From Acidobacteriota bacterium (GTDB lineage: Bacteria > Acidobacteriota > Aminicenantia > Aminicenantales > Saccharicenantaceae), in the NCBI GenBank assembly GCA_028749115.1, contig JAQURD010000005.1, positions 81,826 to 145,825 of the forward strand: a stretch of DNA of 64,000 bases, read 5' to 3'. A program made the position numbers and the translations under genes. A model generated the notes under the pieces. It did no database searches. It worked only from the letters and a program-made list of their open reading frames with translations, and was not told the origin of the DNA. Shown in pieces: positions 45,882-55,543 of the stretch. Within the stretch, counting starts at the first letter, position 1; each line of letters begins with the position of its first letter.

Positions 45882-47900
45882 TCAGTCAATGTAGCCGAGA
45901 GACCTTAGCTTTTCCTTTTCGGACGGGCTGATCCAACGGCGCTGACTTTTAAACATCTTTTCTTCTGCCCTGGTAATTATCTTCTGGAGAGAAATTAGCA
46001 ATTGTTCTTTTTCTTTAGGACAAATGACAGATAGATCGTTCTTTTCTTGAGGGTCATCAGCCAGGTTATAAAGCTCTGTCACTTCTTCTGAACTAAAAAC
46101 TGAATGGATGATCTTCCACGGATAATTAATCAGAGACTTAGACCGCCGTGAACCCTGAGTAAGTTCTAAACAGATAGGTTTTTTATTTATTGGTTCTTTT
46201 TTCTGGACAAGTGCCTGGCTAAGGTCTTCTCCTTCTAAAGTGTAGGACAGACTAAGCACTTCATTCATGCCTAACAAATGATATAAGGTTGGAAATAAAT
46301 CTAGCATGGAAATCGGTCCTTTGATCCTTAGGCCGGTTGGTAACAAGCCTTCGCCGGCCATGATGAGTGGAACATGAGTCAGCTCCTGGTAGAGAGAATG
46401 TCCATGCCCCCAGCCGCAATGATCATAGAATTCTTCGCCATGATCAGCCGTGACCACCAGAAGCGTATCTTTTAATCTCCTTTCCTCTTGCAGAAATTCA
46501 ATCAGCTGGCCGAGCCAGTAATCATGATAAAGAATCTTCGCGTCATAAAGAGCTAACATCTTTTGCCTGTCAGCTTCAGCTACCGCTGGACCTTCTCTAA
46601 ATGGTAAAAATAGCCCGAGGCTTTGAGGGAAGGTGATTGGCCAACTTTCGGCTTCTGGCAGGTTTTCTTCTGGCCAGAACCTTTTAACGAAGGCAGGCGG
46701 AGCCAGATAAGGAGCATGCCCTCCTTCTAGATGAGCCAGAAGGAAAAATGGCTTCTGGGCATGGTTTTTAATCCAGTTCATCATTCTTTTAGTCATTGTT
46801 TCCGGGTCAGTCGAGGCCAGTTCAGTTTCTCCAAAGCTCAGAGTCGAAAGCCTCTGGCTTAGAAGATAAATAGGCTTGAGTACCTGGTTAACAACTGCCA
46901 GGCGAGTAGAGCGGTCAAGAATATGGCCAAAAATCGTTTTATAAGCTTTTATGGAAAATTCATCAGGTGCAAAAAAACGATCGATTCCCTGATCATATCC
47001 ATAGGCAGGTGAAAAGTATGGATTAAAAGAAAAAGCAACCGTATTGTAGCCAAGAGCCTTAAAAACCTCAGGAATGATAATTAGATCGGAAGGAAGATAA
47101 GAAGTAATGTCATTCATCTGGTGGGATGAGGAAAGGGTGGAGGAGAGCAAAGAAGGCACTGATTCGACTGTATGAGAGGAGGCGGCCATAGCCTGCTCAA
47201 ATATCACACCCTGATTGGCCAGGCTATCCAGAAAAGGAGAGGTCTTCAGAGGATAACCATAGCAGCTCAAATGATCAGCTCGAACTGCATCCCAGATAAC
47301 CAGAATAACATTTTTAGATGAATCGCCGGTAACCAGTTTTAAAACCGGCTCTTCATTCGCCAGTTTGTCTTTCCGGACGTCAGACGGACTTAGAAGCACA
47401 ATCAAGCCGGCTAGAAGAAGAGCTAAATGAATGGTTAGATAACTTTTCCAGAAGGGATTAAAAGAAGGTGCCTTTTGTCTAAAAGATCGTAAGAGTAATA
47501 TCAAGCCGGCCAGCGCCAGGCCAAAAAAAATAACATTGATGATGAGGCCTGACTGGTTGAAGATGCCAGCAAAGACATAGGTATTGATAAAACCCTGGCC
47601 AAGAATCCAGGCAGCAAAATAGCTGAAAATAATAAACCAGACTAAAAAATCTACCCTCACCGGCTTCTTTCTGGCGGCCAGCCAGACAGTCCAGACCAGG
47701 CCTGCGGCCAGGCCGATGACCAGCCAGAGCAGACCATGCCAGATAGAAATGCCGGGCAGATCTGAGAAATTAAAAATTGATTTCCCCTTAAGCATCTCCA
47801 GAAGAACATTCCATTCACCCAGGAATACTCCACTTAACGAAGCGCTTAAGGGACCGATGAGGAGAGGAATGAAACCTGTCCGTTGCCGCTTTTGAGCCAT
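45882..47900 (-). CDS. Membrane-anchored alkaline phosphatase superfamily (sulfatase-like) hydrolase
   Basis: N-terminal membrane region with about five helices (residues 10-175), then an external catalytic domain of about 480 residues. It begins VILVIWDAVRADHLSCYGY with metal-binding aspartate. The nucleophile region is MAASSHTVESVPSLLSS, and the second metal site is VVTADHGEEFYDHCGWGHGH. The C/S-x-P-S-R signature of formylglycine sulfatases is not complete (leucine at the arginine place), so a phospho-transferase or phosphodiesterase role is as likely as sulfatase. The architecture recalls LTA synthase and phosphoethanolamine transferases. It is transcribed away from the giant Tat gene at 48095. 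Confidence 0.82.
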   Translation of the reverse strand: MAQKRQRTGFIPLLIGPLSASLSGVFLGEWNVLLEMLKGKSIFNFSDLPGISIWHGLLWLVIGLAAGLVWTVWLAARKKPVRVDFLVWFIIFSYFAAWILGQGFINTYVFAGIFNQSGLIINVIFFGLALAGLILLLRSFRQKAPSFNPFWKSYLTIHLALLLAGLIVLLSPSDVRKDKLANEEPVLKLVTGDSSKNVILVIWDAVRADHLSCYGYPLKTSPFLDSLANQGVIFEQAMAASSHTVESVPSLLSSTLSSSHQMNDITSYLPSDLIIIPEVFKALGYNTVAFSFNPYFSPAYGYDQGIDRFFAPDEFSIKAYKTIFGHILDRSTRLAVVNQVLKPIYLLSQRLSTLSFGETELASTDPETMTKRMMNWIKNHAQKPFFLLAHLEGGHAPYLAPPAFVKRFWPEENLPEAESWPITFPQSLGLFLPFREGPAVAEADRQKMLALYDAKILYHDYWLGQLIEFLQEERRLKDTLLVVTADHGEEFYDHCGWGHGHSLYQELTHVPLIMAGEGLLPTGLRIKGPISMLDLFPTLYHLLGMNEVLSLSYTLEGEDLSQALVQKKEPINKKPICLELTQGSRRSKSLINYPWKIIHSVFSSEEVTELYNLADDPQEKNDLSVICPKEKEQLLISLQKIITRAEEKMFKSQRRWISPSEKEKLRSLGYID

Positions 47901-47952
47901 TATCTTTTATAAATAGCAGAACTTTTTAAAAGAGACAAATCTAAAAAAAATT

Positions 47953-47983
47953 TTTACTTGACTTTGCTTAAGATTTATATAAT
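47953..47983 (+). promoter_or_regulatory. Candidate promoter of the giant two-gene unit
   Basis: -10 TATAAT (47978-47983) with a TTTACT (47953-47958) 19 bases upstream. An overlapping TTGACT (47958-47963) would pair with AATAAA at 17 bases. A leader of about 100 bases follows, with a small TGCAG/CTGCA stem-loop and a GGAGGG ribosome site before the ATG at 48095. Confidence 0.5.
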
Positions 47984-48094
47984 AAAGAAGCCAGAGATTT
48001 AGTCAAATGCAGGCTTTTATCTGCAGGAAGGGTGTTTTCCAAATCAATTAAGAAGCAAAAGGCTTTGCCTATCTTATGAGCAAAGGAGGGTAGC

Positions 48095-51000
48095 ATGTCT
48101 GATTCTCATCCGGGAAATCCTGGTGAAAAAAATAGTGAACCGAAGAAATCGGCTATATCCAGAAGGAAATTTTTATCATATGCAGGCCTGCTGGGAGTTG
48201 CTCCACTTGTTGGACAGCTCAAAACAGTTCAGAGGAAAATAATTCCTCAGGCTAAGTTACCGGTAGTATTACCAGCTGGATTAACCTTTAACGTCCTGAG
48301 GCCAGATGATTTGCTCTGTCTGGATTTTGAGTTTATTAATATGAAATTAACTGGCCTGGCCGGGAGCCAATATCTGGTCAAAGAAAATCGCAGCCGGCCG
48401 GCTTATATGATTGTTCATTTTCCGCCACAGAGTGTGGTGGAAGAAGCTTTCTACGAAAGGACTCCAGAGCTAAATGATTTGCTTACTATGGAACCGCTTA
48501 AACCCCCACCGGTCTTTTCCAGAATATCGGGGCCCAGCCGCCTGAGCTTTATCATCCCGGATGAAATTGATAAGGTTCCCCTCACTCTGGAATCACTTTT
48601 AGCCTGGCAGCTTTATCAACCCAGCCTGGTACCGGTGGCTCTGCCGCCAGCAATTTCCGGGCCGGCACCCAGCAGACCAGGGCTAGCCAGGACAGGAACT
48701 TCAACAACTAATTACAGATCTCTCGTTACCTCAATCGGTCCGTCAGGTCAGAATCTTTATCTTCAACAAAACCGGCTGGCTCAGGCTCAGATCAAACAGA
48801 TAAACAGGTCTCTTCTCAAGCCGGGGCCACCTGAAAAATATCAGACGGCCATAGAGATGCCCTACCGGCTGATTCTTTCGCCTAACATCTATAATGTCTG
48901 GGTTCATACTGCTAATCCTTTATCTATGAATGGCTGGACAGAGCTCTGGCACACCAGATTGGCTGCTTTGAATCAGGATGGCTCAGTCAGCGAAACAGAT
49001 AATCCAAATTTGGCCGTCCGGGCCGTCTGGTCACCTGATGTGGACCTTGACAAGCTAATTGGCCCTTACCCTGAAAATCTTAGCAAACCGCGACTTTCCC
49101 TGAGTCCGAATCACCGGCATCAGATTGTTCATCTCACCAGTAATTTCACTTTAAAAAATCCAAATAGAACCTCTTATGAGCCTCAACCGGTCTGGATAAA
49201 TAATATGATGCTGAGCCCGCTTGGTGCCTGGCTGGATTCCATCGGCAATTGGCCGGCTAATTCGCCCATGTTAGGTGCGGGTGCAGCACCGGTCATCACC
49301 TGGCAGCACATGGCTGCAATGGGAAGAGATTATTATGTTAAGGTAGCTACGGCCGGCTATCTTTTGCCCTTTGGTCACCGGGCTTCTTTGGTCACTGTCA
49401 CAGAAAGGAAATTCTTCAAAACCCAGGAAGGCCAAAATATTGCCTATCTTTTCCAGAAAAAATATATCATGGTACGTGATCCTGAGAGGGTATTTCCCGC
49501 GCCTTATCAGCCTGTCAAAGGAGGAATGAAGATTCCTTTTACCAGAGTTAAACTGACGACTCTGGTTACTCCGCCGATTGCTCCCCCCAGTACTTCTCCT
49601 CTGATTTCAGGCGCAGGTGAGCTGGCTTTCTGGCCGATGGTCAGCAATCAGGATTTTATCTTTCAAGCTCTAGGTACTGATGTTGAAGGTCATGAAGTCC
49701 AATTTAAGATGCCCATGGCCTATATAGCTGGGAGTTATGCTTTTGAAAATGTGGGACAGAGTGTTGATGCCTATAAGTTAGCCTCCAGACAGAGAAGGCA
49801 GCCGGATTTTCTAGGTCAGACTATTTCTTTTGCCCAAGAAAACAAAGCGGGAGACACTTCTTTTGAAGTTGAATCCATAAGTTGGCTGCTGGAAGTGGTT
49901 GAGCAGAATCAACTAGCAGCTTTTCAGACACAGGATCAACCGATGTGTTTTCCAGTCATGGAAAGTGCGTCAATTAATATTCCAGCCCTGAAGAACCTGG
50001 TTGGCTTTGACAATACTCTGGTTAAATATGCAGATGTTTATATCAATCAGGCTTTTAAGGCATCGCAAAATAGAGGCGAAGTTTTCTTTCAGATACTGAA
50101 TCCGCCCCTACTCGATTTTGCCGCCGGAGGTAAAGCCGAAAAATCTGGCGGCATAGCTACTCCCAGCTTTTCTATAGTTGGCCTCTCCAGAATTCTCGGT
50201 CCGGTAGGAGCCAATCTTAGTTCTACCTCGTCCGAACCGCAGCCTGAAGCCGGTTCTGGCCCATTAGCAGAGCCTGACGAAGAGGCAATAACCGATGCTC
50301 TGCAGGATGCCATCTCAGGGAAATTTGACCCGAAAAAATTCTTTACCGATAAAGCCAAAATTTTAGGCGGTATTCTTCTTCAGGATGTCATCGATCAAGT
50401 TAATGACTTTACCAGTCCTGCTAACAGCGACCGGGCCCTGAATATCAAAACCGAGCAGCTTTATGAAGACGACGGGAAAACACCGGTCGGAGTTAAAACT
50501 CTGCTCAAGTGGACTCCTGGCGTCCGTGATGTCCTGTTTTTTGTGGCTAATAGGGGTAGCACCAAATCTACCCTGACTCTGGATGTGGAAGCTGCTGCTT
50601 ACTACGACGGGAGAGAAGCTACTTACAAGGTCAAGGGCGAATTGACTGATTTCACTCTTGACCTGATTAAAGGAATTACTACCTTTGTGCTGCTCAAATT
50701 TTCTAAATTTACCTTTACAACTGAAAAGGGCAAAAAAACTGATGTTGACCCGAAGATTGCTTCGATCGAATTCAAGGGTCCCCTAAAGTTCATTAAGGAG
50801 TTGCTGGACAAGATCCCGCTCCCGGGTGGTTCCAGCGATGCTGACGGCGGATTTGGCGGCAAGCCCATTGTTAAAGTCGATGCGGCCGGAGCTAAACTTG
50901 GATATGCTCTGACCATACCGGATGTTTCCTTCGGTGTTTTTACTATGCAGAACCTCAAGTTTTCTGGTGAAATTTACCTGCCCTTTAACGGAGATCCTGT

Positions 51001-51493
51001 CTCTATCAGGTTTGCTTTTAACGAAAAGAATAATCCTTTCTTGTTAACCGTATGCATGTTTGGAGGCGGCGGGTTTTTTGCCATCGAGCTTCAGCCACAT
51101 GGCATCAAACTGGTAGAAGCCTCTCTGGAATTCGGTGGTAGCTTTTCTATGAACCTGGGTGTGGCCAGCGGCGGCGTGACTTTGATGGCTGGTATATATT
51201 TTAAATACGAGGACGATAATATTACCATTTCCGGTTATGTGCGCTGTACTGGAGAACTGGATGTTCTGGGCTTAATCAGCATTTTTGCCGAGTTCTATCT
51301 CTCACTGACTTACGAAGAGGCTGGCAATAAAGTGTGGGGACAGGCTTCACTGACCGTTAAGATTAAGATCGTCTTCTTCAGCATCAAGGTAACTTTAAAA
51401 GTGGAAAGGGAATTCGGACATTCACCAGCTCCGTTATTTTGCGATCTGATGGAAGAGACAGACTGGCAATCTTACTGCCAGGCTTTTGCCTGA
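48095..51493 (+). CDS. Giant Tat-exported protein of unknown function (first of a pair)
   Basis: A protein of 1132 residues. The N-terminus has a twin-arginine signal with SRRKFL at residues 22-27 and a mild hydrophobic stretch YAGLLGVAPLVGQL; no clear AxA cleavage site is seen, so it may stay anchored. The first 700 residues are a mixed beta-rich region with phrases such as YRLILSPNIYNVWVHTANP, GWTELWHTRLAAL, AVRAVWSPDVD, MMLSPLGAWLDSIGNW, GRDYYVKVATAGYLLPFGHR and ASLVTVTERKFF. An acidic, Ser/Pro-rich linker lies near 705-735. The last 230 residues alternate glycines with hydrophobic strands, as in a barrel or beta-solenoid, and end with DWQSYCQAFA. No catalytic motif or named family was recognised. 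The second giant gene starts 14 bases after the stop. Confidence 0.75.
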   Translation: MSDSHPGNPGEKNSEPKKSAISRRKFLSYAGLLGVAPLVGQLKTVQRKIIPQAKLPVVLPAGLTFNVLRPDDLLCLDFEFINMKLTGLAGSQYLVKENRSRPAYMIVHFPPQSVVEEAFYERTPELNDLLTMEPLKPPPVFSRISGPSRLSFIIPDEIDKVPLTLESLLAWQLYQPSLVPVALPPAISGPAPSRPGLARTGTSTTNYRSLVTSIGPSGQNLYLQQNRLAQAQIKQINRSLLKPGPPEKYQTAIEMPYRLILSPNIYNVWVHTANPLSMNGWTELWHTRLAALNQDGSVSETDNPNLAVRAVWSPDVDLDKLIGPYPENLSKPRLSLSPNHRHQIVHLTSNFTLKNPNRTSYEPQPVWINNMMLSPLGAWLDSIGNWPANSPMLGAGAAPVITWQHMAAMGRDYYVKVATAGYLLPFGHRASLVTVTERKFFKTQEGQNIAYLFQKKYIMVRDPERVFPAPYQPVKGGMKIPFTRVKLTTLVTPPIAPPSTSPLISGAGELAFWPMVSNQDFIFQALGTDVEGHEVQFKMPMAYIAGSYAFENVGQSVDAYKLASRQRRQPDFLGQTISFAQENKAGDTSFEVESISWLLEVVEQNQLAAFQTQDQPMCFPVMESASINIPALKNLVGFDNTLVKYADVYINQAFKASQNRGEVFFQILNPPLLDFAAGGKAEKSGGIATPSFSIVGLSRILGPVGANLSSTSSEPQPEAGSGPLAEPDEEAITDALQDAISGKFDPKKFFTDKAKILGGILLQDVIDQVNDFTSPANSDRALNIKTEQLYEDDGKTPVGVKTLLKWTPGVRDVLFFVANRGSTKSTLTLDVEAAAYYDGREATYKVKGELTDFTLDLIKGITTFVLLKFSKFTFTTEKGKKTDVDPKIASIEFKGPLKFIKELLDKIPLPGGSSDADGGFGGKPIVKVDAAGAKLGYALTIPDVSFGVFTMQNLKFSGEIYLPFNGDPVSIRFAFNEKNNPFLLTVCMFGGGGFFAIELQPHGIKLVEASLEFGGSFSMNLGVASGGVTLMAGIYFKYEDDNITISGYVRCTGELDVLGLISIFAEFYLSLTYEEAGNKVWGQASLTVKIKIVFFSIKVTLKVEREFGHSPAPLFCDLMEETDWQSYCQAFA

Positions 51494-51507
51494 AAAGGGG
51501 GATAAAC

Positions 51508-54500
51508 ATGCCAAAATCAACAATTATGTGGACTGTGTGCCCTAATGGAATTAAGGATGGAAAACTGCAATTTTCGGCTGCCGTTTCGATCCGTCTAGAA
51601 GACGAAAGTAGTGGAAGAACACCACGCCTGAGTCTATTCCCGGATATCATGAACTGGCCTGAAACAGTTCGAGCTCTTAATTTCCAGATCATCTATGATA
51701 ATCAAAAGGGCAGGAAACCGTTGGGGGTAAGAAGAGTCTCAGCCGATCCGGAACAGGAACTCTGGCAGGCGATCTTCAAATTAGAGTCGCCAGTTTTTTC
51801 CTACAAGATGGCTGATCTGAGCAATAATCTGGTGGTTTCCTTTCCAGTGAAAAATGTTATGACTTTTGTCGCTTCTGAATATATGAATGTGGTGGCTGAA
51901 TCTCCCGAGGAGCCCCCGCCAATAGAAAAAGTATTCCACACTGATGGACTGGCCCAAATTCGTCTTAAGCCGATTACTGATGTGCGCTTTGCCAAAACTG
52001 TTGAGCTTAAGGCCACTCAGCCGGCCATGGCTCAAACCGTCAGAAAAGAAGCAGAAGGCCAGAAAGTCAAAGCGGTCCAGGTTTCGCCCATACCCCAACC
52101 GCCGAAGGATTTTTACCTCCTGAGAGAATTCTACAAGCCAAAAAATAAAGTAATACAGGATCTGAAAACTAAGAAGCCTATAGTTCAGAGAGTTCCAATC
52201 ACTCAGCCCCAGCTTGATTTTCACCAGGCCCTGGCTTTTCTGACCAGCTATCCGACACTGATGAGAATGCTCGGTCTAACCATAGATTTTGAACTGGAGA
52301 TCCCGGCTGATTTCCCGACCAGCGGCTGGATAAAATTAATTCCAGGCGGTAGAAGCGATGAAACACCGAGGACTGCCTATAACTATGACCTGTCCAGAAA
52401 AGTGTTTGAAGCAGCTAATAAAAAACCAGCGGAAGTGATTAATGGCTTTCTAAACCTGGCTGACGAGGAACTCTATGACCTGGTGCAACTGGATGTAGAT
52501 TCTATTGCTCTGAAGACAGCCGAGCTGGCTGATACGGCTGAAACCAAAGAAAAAGCCGAGCTCCCGGCTCTACGCTCAAGTGGCCTGGGAGTCATCAGGA
52601 ATGATCAGGCCAAAAATATAGCTGAAGTACTGGTTAAAGCTAAAGAACTTAATGATGACCTGGTCAGGAAAAAAGAAATTACCCTTTATGCTGAAGACCT
52701 GGTTCAGGGCTACCGGATTGATGTCTGGGACGAAAAATCCAGAAAATGGCACTCGCTCTGCCAGAGAAAAGGAACTTACAGGTTTGTCCGGATTGATAAG
52801 GAAATTACCATTGATGATGAAGGCTTTATCTCGCCGGCTTTTACTCAATCGGCCGATGAATCATCAGATGATATCTTCGCTCATGAATCTCTATTTCACT
52901 GGGACGGCTGGAGCCTGGTGGTTCCCAGGCCGGGAAAAACTATTGATCCGAATGATGAGCCAAAAGCTATTGAGAATCAGGCGCTGACTGATTTCAAGCT
53001 GGAAACCAAATTTAAACCTGTTCCGGGGTCACTCCCGAAGCTGCGCTATGGGGTAGGTTACCGTTTAAGAGCCAGGACGGTTGATCTGGCAGGAAACAGT
53101 CAGCCACTGGAAAATCCTGATAGCAGTCAGACAATTCCAGCTCCATCAAAAGAAGCCTTTACTTTTTCTCGTTTTGACCCGGTGGCTTCTCCGGTAATAA
53201 TTCCCAGAGAAGAGCCAAAGACTGGGGAGACGGTTGACCATGTGGTTATTAAAAGTTTTAATGAATCACTTGAAAAAGATACCGAACCGACTTCTCAGGT
53301 TTCTGACCGCCATCTGGCCCCGCCAAAAATCTCTCAATTTGATAGCGAGCTTCATGGCATGTTTGATAATGATTCTGGCCTTAGACCTGAGGTCTATTCT
53401 TTAATCTGTCAGAGAGATCCAGGCAAATTTAATGAGCTTGAACCGGGAGATCAGATTGAACTTCCTTACTTCCCGGATCCCTGGGCCACAGGAGCCTGCG
53501 TCCGTGGTTTGCCCTATGGAGCGTCCGACCCGATGATGATTGAATTTAATGGTGACTGGCCTGATTTCCGGCCTTTTCGGTTGAGACTGGAAGAAGGCAG
53601 TCAGTTTGCCCGCTGGGATGATTCCTCCCGGGTTTTAACTGTCTATCTCAAAAAGGGAGAGTCGGTCACTCTGCGTATTAGTTCTTACTTTCCTCAAAGA
53701 TTTTTGGGTATCCAGGGGCTCTACCGCTGGCTGGAAAAGCCAGAAAGAGTGCTGCCACAGAAAGTCTTAAAGCCGCCCAGGGGTTTGCCTGAAGGCCAGA
53801 TTAAGACCTTAAAAACTCTTCAAGTCCCGAGGATAGATCTGACCAGGATAAATACCATTTCTGCTCAGGGAAGAAACTGGCTGATGACTCCTTTCCGGGA
53901 AATCACGCTGATTCATGCCACTGTCCAGCCTATCGGCCGGCCAATTAATAAATCATTAGAAGCTCAAAAGAGTTATGGCCAGACCTCAGCTGTACTTTAC
54001 GGCGAATATGAAATTCACGGTCACAGTACTTCCAAGGTTGAACTGATGGCTGACTGGCAGGAGCCCGTGGATTATTTAAGTGATCCTGGTCCAAGAGTGA
54101 TTGACGGCAAAGCTCATGTGCTGGCATTTACCATCACTCCGCAGATGAAATCTATCTCTTTCACTCCAAAGCTGGAGCAGAAGAGGATTCAGAATTCAGA
54201 TAACCAGCAACAGGTACCAAAACAGATGACGGCCACCTTTGAGGCTAGGCCTAAGCTGCCTGTTTACCGCCACGAATTTGGAGATACCAAATTCAGACGG
54301 GTTAACTACAGTCTGATGGCCACAACCAGATATCAGGAACAGTTCCCATCAAACGAACTGCCTGAAGAAACCGGCTATACCAGGACGAGTGATCCTGTAG
54401 AAGTTAAAGTGCTAAATTCTGCTCCTCCAGCCATGCCCAAAATTCTTTATGTCATTCCCTCATTTAAATGGGAGAGGGGTAAGAGAGGCACCCAGATAAC

Positions 54501-55524
54501 CAGCGTCAGGAAAAACGCTCTTCGAGTCTACATCGAAAGACCCTGGTATTCCTCAGGTGAAGGCGAGCTTCTGGCTGTTATTCTGCCACCTGGCCTTCAA
54601 GTAACTCCCAAAAAACGCCAACCAGAAATGGTTACAGGTGTCGTCCGGACGCAAGCCAAGACTACGAGTCAGACACAGATTCAAGCTCAGGCCAGACCTC
54701 AGATTCAGAAGAAAATCGTTTCCCCTGTAGCTTCCATCAGCATCCCGTCAGTAGCTGAAAAATACAAACCCTACGTTACGATGTGGGGAGCTGACCCAAT
54801 CTGGAAGTCAGGAGCAACAGCTCCACCAGAATATCCATTGACCAATGCCTTTCCATCTGCCGTCGAGATAATGGGTGACCTGCCTCTTCTGGAAATGCCA
54901 GAAGAAAAGAAATTCATCGCGGTTGGCCATGAAGTAGCTTATGACGAAGAAAGAGGTCTCTGGTATTGCGACTTAGAGCTTGATTCCGGCCAGGCTTATT
55001 TCCCATTTATCAGGCTGGCTCTGGCCAGATTTCAGCCCGATTCAGTTCCTGGAGCTCATCTTTCGAAGGTAGCGGTGACTAATTTTGCTCAAATTCTCCC
55101 CGAACGGAATTTAGTAGTTACCTTTAATCCGTCTAACCTAACCGAAATTGGCCTGACACTATCTGGCATTTCTTATAACCAGGGGCATGCGGGAAGAGGT
55201 CCGAGCCTGGTGGAAGTCAGCCTGGAAAACAAAAAAATTAACCTGCCTGAAGAAATCGGCTGGGAACCAATGGAAGGAATGACTATAACCCTGAATGCTC
55301 AGAGTACCGGTTCTGGCCAGGGCAGCTCTTTTGTCTGGACAGGTACCATGAAGCTAACCGGGATAGCAAGAATCCGGGATTACCGCCTGGTTATCAGGGA
55401 ATATGAAATTTTTGATACCGATGAGGCAGACGAAACAGCCAGAGCTGTAGCCACGGCGGCGATTCCACGCAAAAAGTACAAACGCTTGGTTTATGCTGAA
55501 ACTATTAAGCTGGTCGACCTGTAA
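51508..55524 (+). CDS. Giant protein of unknown function (second of a pair)
   Basis: A protein of about 1338 residues from ATG 51508, which has a GGGGGA ribosome site; an upstream frame extension into the preceding gene is unlikely to be used. There is no signal peptide or membrane helix. It is beta-rich with phrases such as MWTVCPNGIKDGKLQFSAAV near the start, HESLFHWDGWSLVVPRPGK near residue 460 and YRLRARTVDLAGNSQPL near 515; the last of these resembles an Ig/FN3-like strand pair. A Gln/Thr/Ala-rich linker (TQIQAQARPQIQKK) lies near 1055-1070, before a C-terminal domain of about 250 residues. No enzyme motif was seen. The tight spacing to the Tat protein suggests that both form one complex; export by hitch-hiking on the partner is possible but unproven. 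Confidence 0.75.
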   Translation: MPKSTIMWTVCPNGIKDGKLQFSAAVSIRLEDESSGRTPRLSLFPDIMNWPETVRALNFQIIYDNQKGRKPLGVRRVSADPEQELWQAIFKLESPVFSYKMADLSNNLVVSFPVKNVMTFVASEYMNVVAESPEEPPPIEKVFHTDGLAQIRLKPITDVRFAKTVELKATQPAMAQTVRKEAEGQKVKAVQVSPIPQPPKDFYLLREFYKPKNKVIQDLKTKKPIVQRVPITQPQLDFHQALAFLTSYPTLMRMLGLTIDFELEIPADFPTSGWIKLIPGGRSDETPRTAYNYDLSRKVFEAANKKPAEVINGFLNLADEELYDLVQLDVDSIALKTAELADTAETKEKAELPALRSSGLGVIRNDQAKNIAEVLVKAKELNDDLVRKKEITLYAEDLVQGYRIDVWDEKSRKWHSLCQRKGTYRFVRIDKEITIDDEGFISPAFTQSADESSDDIFAHESLFHWDGWSLVVPRPGKTIDPNDEPKAIENQALTDFKLETKFKPVPGSLPKLRYGVGYRLRARTVDLAGNSQPLENPDSSQTIPAPSKEAFTFSRFDPVASPVIIPREEPKTGETVDHVVIKSFNESLEKDTEPTSQVSDRHLAPPKISQFDSELHGMFDNDSGLRPEVYSLICQRDPGKFNELEPGDQIELPYFPDPWATGACVRGLPYGASDPMMIEFNGDWPDFRPFRLRLEEGSQFARWDDSSRVLTVYLKKGESVTLRISSYFPQRFLGIQGLYRWLEKPERVLPQKVLKPPRGLPEGQIKTLKTLQVPRIDLTRINTISAQGRNWLMTPFREITLIHATVQPIGRPINKSLEAQKSYGQTSAVLYGEYEIHGHSTSKVELMADWQEPVDYLSDPGPRVIDGKAHVLAFTITPQMKSISFTPKLEQKRIQNSDNQQQVPKQMTATFEARPKLPVYRHEFGDTKFRRVNYSLMATTRYQEQFPSNELPEETGYTRTSDPVEVKVLNSAPPAMPKILYVIPSFKWERGKRGTQITSVRKNALRVYIERPWYSSGEGELLAVILPPGLQVTPKKRQPEMVTGVVRTQAKTTSQTQIQAQARPQIQKKIVSPVASISIPSVAEKYKPYVTMWGADPIWKSGATAPPEYPLTNAFPSAVEIMGDLPLLEMPEEKKFIAVGHEVAYDEERGLWYCDLELDSGQAYFPFIRLALARFQPDSVPGAHLSKVAVTNFAQILPERNLVVTFNPSNLTEIGLTLSGISYNQGHAGRGPSLVEVSLENKKINLPEEIGWEPMEGMTITLNAQSTGSGQGSSFVWTGTMKLTGIARIRDYRLVIREYEIFDTDEADETARAVATAAIPRKKYKRLVYAETIKLVDL

Positions 55525-55543
55525 TGGCTGCCGCTTGTCAATA

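Noticed and set aside
51439-51507. Upstream extension of the second giant protein into the preceding gene
   Set aside because: It overlaps the conserved end of the first protein; the ATG at 51508 has a good ribosome site.
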